Counted from the stretch's first letter, positions 34,201 through 40,457 are shown. The stretch: 64,000 nt of DNA from Pteria penguin (GCA_035048485.1 CM068581.1:61188393-61252392); one strand, 5' to 3'. Program-made: numbers and translations. The notes: generated by a model not told the origin, from the letters alone.

Positions 34201-36714
34201 ATGTTGCCACCATACTAGTGAATGATTTCTGGCATGGTGTTGAACAGCAATGATTGTTTCAGAGATTTCGGATTGTGTCATGTATCATGTATATGATAGC
34301 AGACACTGGTAAGATGTGCGGAAATTGGAGTATTTAGTGAAAGTCACGACGTTTAATTGGGATCAATATCAGATGTGACAGAGGTAATACATATTTATAC
34401 AGCATTATGTGATTAGAGATAGGGAATAGGAAGGAATGTTGTATGTGAAATTAATCTTTGTTGTAGATAACGAGGCACAGAAGATGGCAGATGATGTGCG
34501 TAGAATGTTCCGTGAATCACTGGATCAAACTTTCTCAACTGATACTAATAATACACAAAGGGATTTAACACGTAGGTATTCATGCTGTCAAGATTTAGAT
34601 TACAATCATACACTTCCTGGAAGAGAGACACCAACCTATTTTGGTTAATTTCCTAGCTGAAACTGTTCCTATTTATAGCTGAGTAGAATTAGACAATATG
34701 GATATAGTGCATAGGTATAAGAACACAACAAGAAAATCCTGTGGCTCATTGAAGACTGAACATGTGATTTGATTACTAAACGAATGAACCAATGAACAAG
34801 TTAACACCATATACTTATCATTGCACCATTTACTTATCATTGCACCATTTACTTACTATATTGATAATACTGAATCATCATGATAATCATCATTACAAGA
34901 ACAAGATCTCTCTTACCTTTGAATGTCATAGGTTAAAGACCAAGGTCACTCAGATATTTCTAATTTCATCAGAAAATATGTCAGTTTTAGTTTCCTACAA
35001 ACAGATACATTTTCTATAAGAAAAAGGAATCTTGTCAATTTCCTAAGTCAGAGATGCTTAATTCTAAATCACTTTAAAATAAAATCAAAATAGAATACAG
35101 GTTCACTTGAAAATTATTGTAAAAAACATCTCATACTTATGCTTTGTGCCCCCAGATCAATATGAGTTTTGGGTATATTGTTTTTGTCAAGTCTTTGCTA
35201 ACTGTAACAATGGACATAACTCTTCAACCATACGAGCTAGTGCTTTTCAACCTTGTGAGCTAGGGCTTTCATATTTCATACGTGTCTTACGTCCGACTCG
35301 ACATTTTTATTGATACCATGATTTACAACCCTAAGACCTTGACTGTCAAGGTTAACCTACATTACAAAACAACTTTAACCTTGGCCTTCACTTTTGATTC
35401 ACAGGAGATACAGCTTTGATATTTCACATATGTTCCTTGTAATGAGACCATTTCATTGATACCATAAATTATGGCTTTGTTGCTTGACCTTAAAGATTGA
35501 CCTACAATAAGGAAATGTTCACATCAAAAATTTTGTTGCCCCATTGCGCATAGTGTTTCACAAATGCATTTTGTTTCTAGCTTAATTCAAATGTAGACCT
35601 GATGCAACTCAATCCTAATTGTCTATGAGGTAAATGTAAAAATGCCAGGTAATCTGATGCATGTCACTTCACATGTTAGGCATATTGAGATTTGTATGCA
35701 ATATGTATAATCTGTCAATTTTTTGAACATATTTTGTATGTTATTTGGACATTTATTTGATTTTCAGCAGATGCTACCGTAAGAAAAATGGTAAATTTAA
35801 ACAAAGAAGATGCTTTGGACACATTTGAAGAACCTCTTCTTTCTTTCGAAGAAAATTCAGAGAAAGTATCTCCTTTAAATCTGTCAAAACGGTATCAATG
35901 CACCGAGACTAAAGACACCAGTGGAAATTATTCAAAAGCTGAACATGATGATGGAGATGCATATAATGTGATAAAGAGCAGAAGTCTCTTTTCAGAGTAC
36001 AGATCCCAAAGTAACTTTCAGAATAATAAACTTCGTCAGCTTCAGAGAGACTCCGAAAGATTAAGTCCCCTAATGAATAAACTGGGTAATGTAGAGAAGC
36101 TTGAATCATCCATGCAAGGTGTAGAGGATCTCTTAGAAAAATCTGTACCTGGAGATGGCTCTCCTGGTATTCTTGGCATAGGAACACCAATACATGGAGA
36201 TGGCTCACCTGGTATTCTAGGCATAGGAACACCAATACATGGAGATGGCTCACCTGGTATTCTTGGCATAGGAACCTCTATACCTGGAGATGGCTCTCCT
36301 GGTATTCTTGGCATAGGAACACCAATACATGGAGATGACTCACCTGGTATTCTTGGCATAGGAACATCAGTACATGGAGATGGTTCACCTGGTATTCTTG
36401 ACTTAGATTGTGATTTGGATGATTCATTTATTCCATTGAAAGATGGTTTTCAGTTTGAAGGAGGAACTCCTTCGAAAAGCATCAACAATTACAACTCTTT
36501 CTCTAAGCAAAATTCCCATAAAAAGGATGATGTAATGCTCTTAGACGATGACTTTGATTCTTTTAGGTTAAGGACAGATGATTTAGAAGATAATTTAAAA
36601 TTTGCTACACAGTCCCATCAGAATGATATAGTCAGTGATCCACTTGAACGATACAAATTATTGCGGCAGAAAACTGAGCAAATCAGGAAGAATTTAGAGG
36701 AACATCATGCTTAG
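1853..36714 (+). CDS. HAUS6: HAUS augmin-like complex subunit 6, 3' part of gene (12 exons)
   Basis: HAUS6 is a subunit of the eight-protein augmin complex, which binds spindle microtubules and recruits gamma-tubulin ring complexes for branching nucleation. Twelve exons (1853-1960, 4620-4704, 9540-9713, 13126-13228, 16849-17033, 23569-23677, 24339-24480, 25961-26250, 27141-27305, 30033-30689, 34467-34571, 35768-36714) join with matching phases into 1022 codons plus stop. The first five align almost without gaps to the coiled-coil core of human HAUS6: VPDLLL for human IPRLLL, and NGKLNLVSLLQL for human AGKLNLLTVIQL. The rest is a long acidic, Ser/Pro-rich tail with two internal repeats. It ends in a short helix (LERYKLLRQKTEQIRKNLEE) resembling the one near the human C terminus. 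The N-terminal domain lies outside the window. Identity rests on remembered vertebrate sequence, not a search. Exon starts at 25961, 30033 and 35768 are the least certain. Confidence 0.92.
2069..2146. repeat. 25-bp tandem repeat, about 3 copies
   Basis: The unit AAGGTTAAGTCATGTCTTAA plus GAGAT is repeated about three times. It starts about 110 bp after the HAUS6 exon at 1853-1960. Confidence 0.8.
2224..2895. mobile_element. Inverted-repeat element, GGCCAAAT family, copy 1
   Basis: The left end AAGGCCAAATAAAATTAATG, continuing TTTAGTTTCTCAG, is matched inverted at the right end by CTGAGAAACTAAATTTTAAT, continuing TTTATTTGGG. Termini are about 30 bp, spacing about 670 bp, no transposase reading frame. 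Similar paired ends recur at 14850-16757 and 29226-29973. A non-autonomous DNA transposon is likely; the superfamily is not clear because no clean target duplication is visible. Confidence 0.6.
4620..4704 (+). CDS. HAUS6: HAUS6 exon
   Basis: Acceptor TATTGTTTTGCAG, donor GTTAAA. The first T completes AGT (Ser) from the preceding exon, then 28 codons (PMTKSASSSNYEASCDYSVS and onward) end in phase 0. It fills the gap between two exons that match human HAUS6 directly; the Ser-rich linker itself is not conserved. Confidence 0.75.
5633..6129 (+). repeat. Modular hairpin-headed dispersed repeat, copy A
   Basis: The head ACTCCCTGCAAACAAAGGGG is followed by GTATATAGGAATCACC, a TGTCTGTCCGTCTGTCC tract, two degenerate core units of about 147 bp beginning CCTTGTCYGGKCC, and the tail GGGGGTATTTGTCCCGTTAG with GACTGCTCTAGTTT. 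Copy B at 17979-19155 shares head and tail, and copy C at 36890-37157 is short. Confidence 0.6.
7204..7264. repeat. TA dinucleotide microsatellite
   Basis: About 46 bp of uninterrupted TA, then an imperfect TA-rich stretch up to the left end of the mariner element. More TA repeats follow the element's right end at 8625-8642, so the element split the array. Confidence 0.9.
7265..8624 (+). mobile_element. mariner-type (DD34D) transposon, inactive
   Basis: The left end CGAGGGGTGTTCCGAAATTA with TTGTTACTT is matched inverted at the right end (AAGTAACAATAATTTCGGAA then AATCCCTCG). Both ends abut TA, the mariner target. The element is 1360 bp with one plus-strand transposase broken by two frame changes. 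Insertion was into a TA microsatellite. Confidence 0.92.
7456..8563 (+). pseudogene. mariner transposase pseudogene
   Basis: The transposase would cut and paste the element at TA sites. Reading starts at ATG 7456 (MVGKRAENVIEIRAYIKGRS) with a helix-turn-helix DNA-binding region, then the catalytic domain: first Asp in GDETWVY, second Asp in HDNAPAH, third Asp in SPDLAPCDFFLFP. Exactly 34 residues separate the second and third Asp, the mariner DD34D signature. The reading frame changes twice. The first change coincides with a perfect 23-bp tandem duplication (7584-7606 and 7607-7629), which shifts the frame by two. The second falls near 8135-8150, just before GKTVTAKYYRDVV appears in the new frame. 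The gene therefore cannot make a full transposase. It is unrelated to HAUS6, whose intron it occupies. Confidence 0.9.
8640..9200 (+). repeat. GTCAAGGTCACT-type dispersed repeat
   Basis: It contains TTCCTTGTGCCAAGACCTTT, TTGACCTTGTGAACTTGACC and two copies of GGTCAAGGTCACTCAGC-like text. The same family covers about 26730-27010, 35125-35530 and 38820-39440. Confidence 0.6.
9540..9713 (+). CDS. HAUS6: HAUS6 exon (conserved coiled coil)
   Basis: Acceptor TTTGTTGTGTAG, donor GTAATA, 58 codons in phase 0. VRCMWQKLDKCYANQQAERD corresponds to human VRSLWASVNETLMFLEKERE, and ISIKVPDLLL to VAINIPRLLL. This is one of the two strongest matches for the HAUS6 assignment. Confidence 0.92.
9714..13125. 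other. HAUS6 intron, AT-rich, little recognisable
   Basis: A possible degenerate SINE head lies at about 9805-9870 (B-box-like GGGTTTGATTCC), with AGCTCTTTCAAGCGCTAATA at about 9955 as a possible tail. From about 10000 to 13100 I see AT-rich single-copy-looking DNA without exon or repeat structure. Confidence 0.45.
13126..13228 (+). CDS. HAUS6: HAUS6 exon (conserved coiled coil)
   Basis: Acceptor GGTTTTATTGCAG, donor GTTAGT. It reads RHVENTFQNGKLNLVSLLQL and onward for 34 codons plus one base, matching human LHIGNVYEAGKLNLLTVIQL. The phase-1 end joins the exon at 16849, skipping an open frame at 16257 that has no support. Confidence 0.92.
13375..13890. repeat. Foldback element with duplicated left arm
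   Basis: Two near-identical 147-bp direct copies (13375-13521 and 13522-13668, starting TTGTGATGGTTATATCC) are followed by an inverted arm at about 13776-13890. Around the centre ATGACGTCAGATCTCG pairs with CGAGATCTGACGTCAT. The arms are about 120 bp and the loop about 60 bp. No coding capacity was found. Confidence 0.75.
14850..16757. mobile_element. Inverted-repeat element, GGCCAAAT family, copy 2 (interrupted)
   Basis: The left end AGGCCAAATGAAATTCATGT plus TTAGTTTCTCAGGCAC pairs with the right end GTGCCTGAGAAACTAAATTT plus TGATTTTATTTGGCCTTA. The interior holds other repeat families, so an element of about 0.7 kb was probably interrupted, or two unrelated end copies face each other. The right 220 bp matches copy 1 closely (CCAAGACATGATCTGTATGG region). 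Confidence 0.5.
15375..15900 (+). repeat. AGCTCACC palindrome-headed dispersed repeat
   Basis: The head AGCTCACCTGAGCC, AAAGGC, then TCAAGTGAGCT forms a stem-loop, followed by a GTCCGTCTGTCCGTCCGTCC tract. The body contains GATGAAACTTGGTATGC, TGGTCCCCTATAAGTGTTGT and CACCACCACAGGCAAAAGTA. Related copies lie at about 2930-3420, 4870-5240, 31492-31735, 31758-32330, 32950-33360, 33715-34190, 45150-45430 (minus) and 62023-62400. Confidence 0.75.
16849..17033 (+). CDS. HAUS6: HAUS6 exon (coiled coil)
   Basis: Acceptor TGCTTTATCAG, donor GTATGT. CA completes GCA (Ala) from the previous exon, followed by 61 codons (GVPDFTSDVDTVSNQVHGHH and onward to AEINEQAYLSS). Position, length and heptad-like spacing match the human coiled coil preceding the ProSer-rich tail, though residue identity is low. 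Confidence 0.85.
17979..19155 (+). repeat. Modular hairpin-headed repeat, copy B, six 146-bp core units
   Basis: The head ACCCCCGCAAATGAAGTTTG, GGGGGGTATATAGGAATCACC is followed by GTCCGTCTATCTGTCTGTCC, then six tandem core units starting near 18053, 18202, 18348, 18495, 18640 and 18786 (spacing 145-149 bp; ATAACTTTTGAACCAAAAGA, TTGTGGCAAGACCTTTCTTT, TTGACCTTGTGACCTTGGCC). A degenerate end and the tail GGGGGGTATTTGTCCCATTA, GGACAGTTCTAGTTTT complete it. Head and tail match copy A, but the core units differ in sequence. Confidence 0.75.
20990..21115. repeat. Inverted module related to 14005-14090
   Basis: GGTTTGTGGGAGAGGGTCAG, then AGAAACTTTGTTCATCAAACG, is the reverse complement of text at about 14005-14060. 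The following part, CCGATATCAAAAGTGGGATA onward to CAGAGAATCTC, matches about 14055-14090 in direct orientation. Flanking CTCCCACTTTGATATCAAAG lets this copy fold on itself. Confidence 0.65.
21997..23206. repeat. 28-bp minisatellite, about 43 copies
   Basis: The unit is CTTGTACTCGGGGGACTATA plus AAGGATCA. It varies at CTCG/CACG/CTTG, at G-run length and at ATCAC/ATCTC. The array is about 1.2 kb within a HAUS6 intron, ending about 360 bp before the next exon. Confidence 0.95.
23569..23677 (+). CDS. HAUS6: HAUS6 exon
   Basis: Acceptor ACATTTACTTTTACAG, donor GTAAGA. PALLGLLPPTPKGSLAPDHD and onward correspond to the human segment LLPPMSPLSFDP just after the coiled coil. It ends with one base (G) of a split Asp codon. 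Confidence 0.88.
23678..24338. other. HAUS6 intron with ~50-bp tandem repeat
   Basis: From about 23850 to 24170 about five degenerate units of roughly 50 bp are arrayed, with the motif TTATCACCAATTAAGTCAGT, GAAATAATTCTGTTGAAGTG. The GTGAAATAATTCTG core is also seen in the array at 37945-38460. Confidence 0.75.
24339..24480 (+). CDS. HAUS6: HAUS6 exon
   Basis: Acceptor TTGAATTTAG, donor GTAAAT. AT completes GAT (Asp); 46 codons follow (STPDAVSMIQANIAQQIKQM and onward), then AG of a split codon. A short predicted helix is followed by a basic stretch. Assigned by phase and position rather than by clear human identity. Confidence 0.82.
24970..25060 (+). mobile_element. Degenerate tRNA-derived SINE fragment
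   Basis: CCTGGTTAGATTCCCAG resembles a B box. GAGGTTAGTTCCCTC and GCTTCCATGTCGCGATAAAA match, in order, the middle of the SINE copies at 37649-37806 and 38046-38217 on the opposite strand. Confidence 0.6.
25686..25801. repeat. 116-nt foldback
   Basis: Left arm ATATGGGAAATAATGACCTC, TCAACCTGGCACT pairs with right arm AGTGCCAGGCCTAGAGGTCA, TTTTCCCGTAT. Partial inner pairing between AACCTGACCTCAGCC and the following CACTCAGGTGGGACT leaves a small CTTCGG-containing centre. It lies just upstream of the next HAUS6 exon. Confidence 0.75.
25961..26250 (+). CDS. HAUS6: HAUS6 exon (Ser/Thr-rich, basic)
   Basis: The preferred acceptor is TTGTATCTAATTATAG before 25961. It encodes TVYTKLPRKSVSQTTRGSES and a long basic Ser/Thr-rich stretch. 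A phase-compatible alternative acceptor at 25839-25840 would add 40 residues. The 3' end is unusual: the only phase-consistent donor is AAAG followed by GCAAGT, a GC-type donor. The nearby GTTATG would shift the next exon into a stop. Confidence 0.72.
26251..27140. other. GC-AG HAUS6 intron with short tandem repeat
   Basis: It contains the 23-bp tandem repeat (26493-26572), degenerate relatives to about 26710 (TGTATAGAT motifs), and a GTCAAGG-type repeat at about 26730-27010 with a CCGTCTGTCC tract. Confidence 0.6.
26493..26572. repeat. 23-bp tandem repeat, about 3.5 copies
   Basis: Unit GTTATGTAAGGCCCAGTATA plus GAT, nearly perfect, decaying downstream into diverged units. Confidence 0.9.
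27141..27305 (+). CDS. HAUS6: HAUS6 exon (Ser-Pro rich)
   Basis: Acceptor TTTTTTATCCTTTAG, donor GTATTA. G plus AT makes Asp across the junction, then SGLIKTTSLKNENFQIFPMN and onward. SPVEDLSP, RSPSD and RSPSL are candidate proline-directed phosphosites, which fits the heavily phosphorylated HAUS6 tail. It is a symmetrical phase 1-1 exon. Confidence 0.85.
27350..27525 (+). mobile_element. tRNA-derived SINE
   Basis: A tRNA-like head with an A-box region (TAGCTCATTTTGTAGCAGG) and B box (GGGTTCAGATTCC) is followed by a conserved-domain-like stretch, GTGCGTTGTCTTTCAGATGA then GACATCAGCAGCCAAGGTCA. I recognise this as the pattern seen in other invertebrate SINEs. The 3' end is not sharp. Confidence 0.6.
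28705..28830. repeat. 28-bp tandem repeat, about 4.5 copies
   Basis: Unit CTCCTCATGCCAAGACTTGA plus TACACTTA. It is an expansion of one motif of the surrounding dispersed repeat. Confidence 0.9.
29226..29973. mobile_element. Inverted-repeat element, GGCCAAAT family, copy 3
   Basis: The left end AAGGCCAAATGAAATAAAAA, TTTTGTTTCTCAGGCAC faces the right end GCATGAGAAACAAAACACCA, ATTTTATTTGGCCTT. The left part is the reverse complement of the right part of copy 1. The right terminus is four bases from a possible splice acceptor (TGCAG at 29973-29977). Confidence 0.55.
30033..30689 (+). CDS. HAUS6: HAUS6 exon with ~54-nt coding repeats
   Basis: The largest internal exon, ending at donor CAG/GTAAGT. 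It starts with about five degenerate repeats of 17-19 residues (pattern ADDDGVLDEERTQPVAFT), then an acidic Ser-rich region with SPRVQ, SPERLSHW and SPKK, likely proline-directed phosphosites. The 5' boundary is uncertain. 30033 keeps phase but has a weak pyrimidine tract. 30114 has a strong acceptor (CTCTTGCTGCAG) and also keeps phase. 29978 has a good acceptor but needs a one-base frame correction near 30021. The in-frame repeat continues upstream of 30114, which argues for the longer form. Confidence 0.78.
30690..34466. other. HAUS6 intron with several AGCTCACC-family repeats
   Basis: It holds AGCTCACC-headed copies from 31492 and 31758 and related bodies at about 32950-33360 and 33715-34190, sharing GTACTCATGGTC, CATCCAGATCTGT and CACCACCACAGGC motifs. 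The remainder is AT-rich with nothing recognised. Confidence 0.6.
34467..34571 (+). CDS. HAUS6: HAUS6 exon
   Basis: Acceptor TTGTTGTAG; G plus AT makes Asp, followed by NEAQKMADDVRRMFRESLDQ and onward. The donor GTAGGT leaves one base (C). A symmetrical phase 1-1 exon encoding a short charged helix. Confidence 0.8.
34572..35767. other. HAUS6 intron
   Basis: A dispersed repeat with CCTTGACTGTCAAGGTTAAC and TTTGATATTTCACATATGTT occupies about 35125-35530. Otherwise only short direct repeats are seen (TTACTTATCATTGCACCATT at about 34811 and 34831). Confidence 0.55.
35768..36714 (+). CDS. HAUS6: HAUS6 terminal exon
   Basis: Acceptor TTGATTTTCAG at 35757-35767, or CAG three bases later (a NAGNAG site giving Pro-Asp or His). 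It carries a six-fold 15-residue repeat, an acidic patch (LLDDDFDSF) and a C-terminal helix (LERYKLLRQKTEQIRKNLEE) before TAG at 36712-36714. Human HAUS6 has a comparable helix in its tail (LQALRSRYEALKKSLSKK). Confidence 0.88.
36142..36405 (+). repeat. 45-bp coding tandem repeat in HAUS6
   Basis: Six tandem copies of about 45 bp encode GDGSPGILGIGTPIH with small changes. The unit is a multiple of three, and most base changes are silent or conservative. It is absent from human HAUS6 as I remember it. Confidence 0.92.
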
Positions 36715-36889
36715 AATTCATTCATTTTATCTTCTGCAAAGTTTTACGGTAATAACGGAATCATTCTTTCTGTCTGTGTGCTTATGTTTGAATCAACGTA
36801 CCATATAAGTATAACCGCCGTACACTGAGAAATATATTTTCTACATAATTGTTACACATGACGTGTGTGTTACGACCTTGCTTTATAGT

Positions 36890-37157
36890 TATACCCCAAA
36901 TCACAGTAAGTTTAGGATCAAAGTTTGTCCCTGGTCCATAGAATCGAGCTGCATTATGGGTGTGCTTCATACATGTACTTCACACATTTGTTATCCACAA
37001 CACGAGCGAGTGTTATGACTTTGATCCAAGATTCTTCCTTCAAGATCGAAGTCAATCACTCTTTGAAAATCTGAATATAAAATCTCAACTCATTCTCAAG
37101 CAGTGCTCAACTTCGCTGCCAACGGGGATATTTGTCCCATTTTGATTGTTCCAGTTT
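36890..37157 (+). repeat. Modular dispersed repeat, copy C (short)
   Basis: Starts ATACCCCAAAT and ends CGGGGATATTTGTCCCATTT, TGATTGTTCCAGTTTT, matching the tails of copies A and B. Only one core-like unit is left, beginning 176 bp after the HAUS6 stop. Confidence 0.5.
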
Positions 37158-37266
37158 TGCTTTTACATGTGATTTTAATTTACTGTAGAAGTTTATGAAA
37201 TTTTCATAACATAATATGTAACAGGAATTATATATATTATATTTGTGTTAAGAATACTTAGTACTA

Positions 37267-37272
37267 AATAAA
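37267..37272 (+). promoter_or_regulatory. Possible HAUS6 poly(A) signal
   Basis: AATAAA about 550 bp after the HAUS6 stop codon, the first clear hexamer I see downstream. It lies beyond repeat copy C, so it may be chance. Confidence 0.3.
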
Positions 37273-37347
37273 TGAATAATCATTAGAGTTGTTTGTATTA
37301 TACGTGTTAGTAGATTAAACTCCTCCAAAATGGAAGTCCATGACACA

Positions 37348-37526
37348 AATAACAAGATGCATTCAATCCATGTTAGCTTGCAGAAACATTCATCATAAAT
37401 CATTTATGCTGAATGTTTCTATCAGCTAACATGGATTGTTCATAGATAAATTTAGTTTGCCATTAAACCACTTGAAAAAGGCCATGTGGTCGAAAATTTG
37501 TGAAATTTTAGTGCTTCTTGTTATTT
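37348..37526. mobile_element. Small foldback/MITE-like element
   Basis: Ends AATAACAAGATGCA and TGCTTCTTGTTATT are inverted, with one mismatch over 14 bp. Inside, CAATCCATGTTAGCT, CAGAAACATTCA pairs with TGAATGTTTCT, AGCTAACATGGATTG around a 17-base loop. It is about 180 bp and non-coding. Confidence 0.65.
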
Positions 37527-37648
37527 ATTATATATGTAGTTTTACAATTACATATACAATGTTTTGCATACGTAAAGTGTAAAATATATGCAAGATGTAG
37601 TAGGGTATGTCATTTTCTTTCCTGGAATCGCATATCCCTGTACCAAAA

Positions 37649-37806
37649 GGTTGGTTGATTGATGCTTTACGTCGCTTTCAACAATTTTTCAGTTATTTCG
37701 AGACATGGAAGCAGGAGGTAACCAACCTCTTAAACTTAGTGGCGCAATCCGGAAATCGAACCCGGATCGTCGGCGCCGCAAGCGCTTTACCACTACACCA
37801 AGCCTG
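37649..37806 (-). mobile_element. tRNA-derived SINE, copy 1
   Basis: On the minus strand, a tRNA-like head (CTTGGTGTAGTGG as A box, GGGTTCGATTTCC as B box) is followed by CCATGTCTCGAAATAACTGA, AAAATTGTTGAAAGCGACGT and a CAATCAACCAACC tail. It is closely similar to the copy at 38046-38217, about 400 bp away. Confidence 0.85.
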
Positions 37807-37924
37807 CCAAATATGTCTAGTCTCTGACCTAAAACTCGTTGTGGTATTTTACCTTTAGTAATTACGGATTTGAATCTTAGGTTTCTGTACTTGACTATGG
37901 TCAGTAATAGTTCTCTAGGTTCCC

Positions 37925-38460
37925 CAGTTTCTTTCAACAATAAACACTGACTACCAGCAAAGTAGTGAAATAACTCTGATGTGGTATTTGAACTTATACC
38001 GATGTGGTATGAAACAAAGCCGTGAAATAATTCTGGTGTATTATGTTGGTTGGTTGGTTAATTGGTGTTTTACGTCGCTTTCAACAATTTTTCAGTTATA
38101 TCGCGACATGGAAGCAGGTGGTAACCAACCTCTAAAACAGTGGCGCAACCCGGGAATCGAACCCGGATCGTTGGCGCCGCAAGCCAAGCGTTTAACCACT
38201 ACACCAGGCCTGTCATTTGGTGTATTATGAAAGAATAATACACATTGACTACCAAGATAAGGGTGAAATAACTAAAGGATGTAGTGTTAAACATCAATAC
38301 ACACAATCTACCAACATGGTGAAATAACTCTGGTGTGCTGTTAAGCAACACTAAACACTGACAATTCGCATAACGATGAAATATTCCTGGTATGCTATTT
38401 AACAACGCTAAACACAGACAACTTCCATAACCATGAAATAATCCTGATATACTAAACACT
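37925..38460. repeat. ~57-bp tandem repeat, interrupted by a SINE
   Basis: Units share GTGAAATAACTCTGGTGTG, CTGTTAAGCAACACTAAACA, CTGACAA with much divergence. The SINE at 38046-38217 sits inside one unit. Confidence 0.7.
38046..38217 (-). mobile_element. tRNA-derived SINE, copy 2, with 12-bp target duplication
   Basis: The minus-strand head contains CCTGGTGTAGTGGTTAAACG (A box) and GGGTTCGATTCCCGG (B box), then GCTTCCATGTCGCGATATAA, CTGAAAAATTGTTGAAAGCG, ACGTAAAACACCAATTAACC and a CCAACCAA tail. It is flanked by perfect direct repeats TGGTGTATTATG at 38034-38045 and 38218-38229, the mark of target-primed reverse transcription. The central domain resembles one widespread in mollusc SINEs (MetaSINE-like, from memory). 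Confidence 0.92.
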
Positions 38461-38819
38461 TGTTTCTTATTTACTTCTTTTCCTTCTTTATATATTTATT
38501 TATTTATTCGTTTTGGTTTTGTTCTGTAGAATAATTTGCCATCCTGCTTTTGCCTTGATATTCTATCCACGTGTTTTTTTTTTTACAAATTCTACTCATG
38601 AGTGCGTCTGGACTATTTACTTTCCTTGTGTATTCAACGTTGACCCCACATTTTCTGAAACTTCATAACTTTTACGATGCTAGGAAATAAATACAATCTT
38701 TATTTTTCTAAATTTATGCTTTCATTGTGAATATTCTTTCAGGCAGCTTTCTCTCCTATTTTGTAGAAATCACGTGTCTGTCCGTCTTTCGGTCTGTGAC
38801 TCTGTCTGTTCATGCGTCC

Positions 38820-39440
38820 GTTCGGCCGAGCTCATAACTCAAACTGTTCATTGGAATTTTATCATATTTCACACAAATGTTCCTCGGGACAGAGACAAAG
38901 GTTGTTATTGGGAACGGCTTCATATCTCTTGAACCATGCATCAGAATTGTATCATATTTCACACAAACATTCCTTGGCATAGGGACAAATGTTACTTAAA
39001 GTTATTTATGCAAAGTCAGTATCACTCGGCACATGTCCTCAAGATATTAGTAAAGCCTCATTTCTCCACATTGGTCAGAACTGTAGATTTCAACCAAATA
39101 TTGTTTGAGACAGGAACTTTCAAACACATGTCACTCTAGATCAAATCTGCAAGGATTCATCAGAATCGTATCATATATCACACAGTTATTCCTTGGGATA
39201 TGGTCACTCAAGGTCAGTTCTGCAAGGTCAAGGTCGCTCAGACCATATTACTTAAATATTGGAAAGGTCTTTATACCAACTGATGTCATAGACCGTTTAT
39301 CAGTACTTTATCATATTTCACACACGTGTTCCTTGGGATAGGGTTCCTTGGACCAGGCACTTCTGAACAATACTCACTCAAGCTCACAACCTTGAAGATT
39401 TGGAATGGCCATTATACTAGGAATTTAACTACATTTTGTG
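38820..39440 (+). repeat. GTCAAGGTCACT-type dispersed repeat
   Basis: Several degenerate units share CATCAGAATYGTATCATAT, TTCACACAAATGTTCCT and GGGACAG motifs, and the repeat begins after TGTCTGTCCGTCTTTCGGTC. It belongs to the same family as 8640-9200. Confidence 0.6.
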
Positions 39441-40457
39441 ATAATTCTACAGACAGATCGTCGTTGGTTTGGTGCAGTTAGGAAAGCAACCACCAGTTTA
39501 ACTGGTATTCTTGTCATTTGTATTTTCTATGGGCTGTATTGGTATTTGAACATAAACGTTATTGGGGTGAACCTCGGTGCTTAATGACTACACCAAGTCT
39601 GGACCTGAAAACCCACGTAACCGAAATTACACTTCTTAATTACGTTACGTCTATTAATGTCACACAGACATAGGAAGCGAGGCCACCCCTCCCAATATCG
39701 CACACATTTGAGCTGATCGTATTACGACTTTAATCTACACGTAAAATAAACTAAATGATGTATGCATGGCCCCAGAATTTTGATTTCTCTTCACCAAAAT
39801 CATAATAATGCTGTTGGAAACTGTCCGTAATGCAAGCAGTTTTACGGAAAGACATCTACTTAATCAACATATCAACCACTGATGACCATGTAAATACTTT
39901 CATCCACCTATCCCACCAATGACAAGTCGAGAAAAGCCTATGAAATATCCATATTAAATTTTTGAAAAGTTCTATTGACCTCGAAGTAGATTCTTTATAT
40001 AACGGTGAGGATATTATTGTCTGCTAGGATTCTCGAAACCTCATCTCTGGACATAATATCAGTTCGTTAATCCCACATTATGCTGGGTCAGTTATGATTT
40101 GTTCTTGATAAAATAGTCATTTGGGAGATCGAATGTTACAAAATACACAGAGGGTATCAATAACCACAGAAGATGTGTAATGTTCATTGATACAGTTTGC
40201 AGTGTGTGAGTGTATACATAGGAATAAATATACAAGAATATAAATAAATTAATTAATAGGAACCGTGAAGGGCAGTACTTTGCGTTGGTTGGTTTCTTAA
40301 GGTGCGTTGTGTATGCGACTAAATAGACAAATGAAATGTTTTTATCTTGAATGAAACTCTCAAAGTAGCAAGGCATGGCTTCGTGTGCTATGAGGGAGAG
40401 GGGGGGGGGGAACTCGGCATTTACGATGATGGAAATCAAGTATAAGTCTGAAATATA

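Larger units (their letters stand above)
36715..40457. other. HAUS6 3' flank and intergenic repeats
   Basis: It contains the modular repeat copy C (36890-37157), a possible AATAAA, a hairpin element (37348-37526), two SINEs, a ~57-bp tandem array (37925-38460) and a GTCAAGGTCACT-type repeat (38820-39440). From about 39450 to 40450 little is recognisable except a tRNA-like fragment near 39560-39605 (minus). No gene is supported. Confidence 0.55.

Noticed and set aside
35909..36359. Minus-strand open frames of 105 and 114 codons
   Set aside because: They are shadows of the 45-bp coding repeat in the last HAUS6 exon.
38140..38215. Minus-strand tRNA gene
   Set aside because: A and B boxes are present, but the sequence continues into a SINE body and tail with a target duplication, and a second copy lies nearby.
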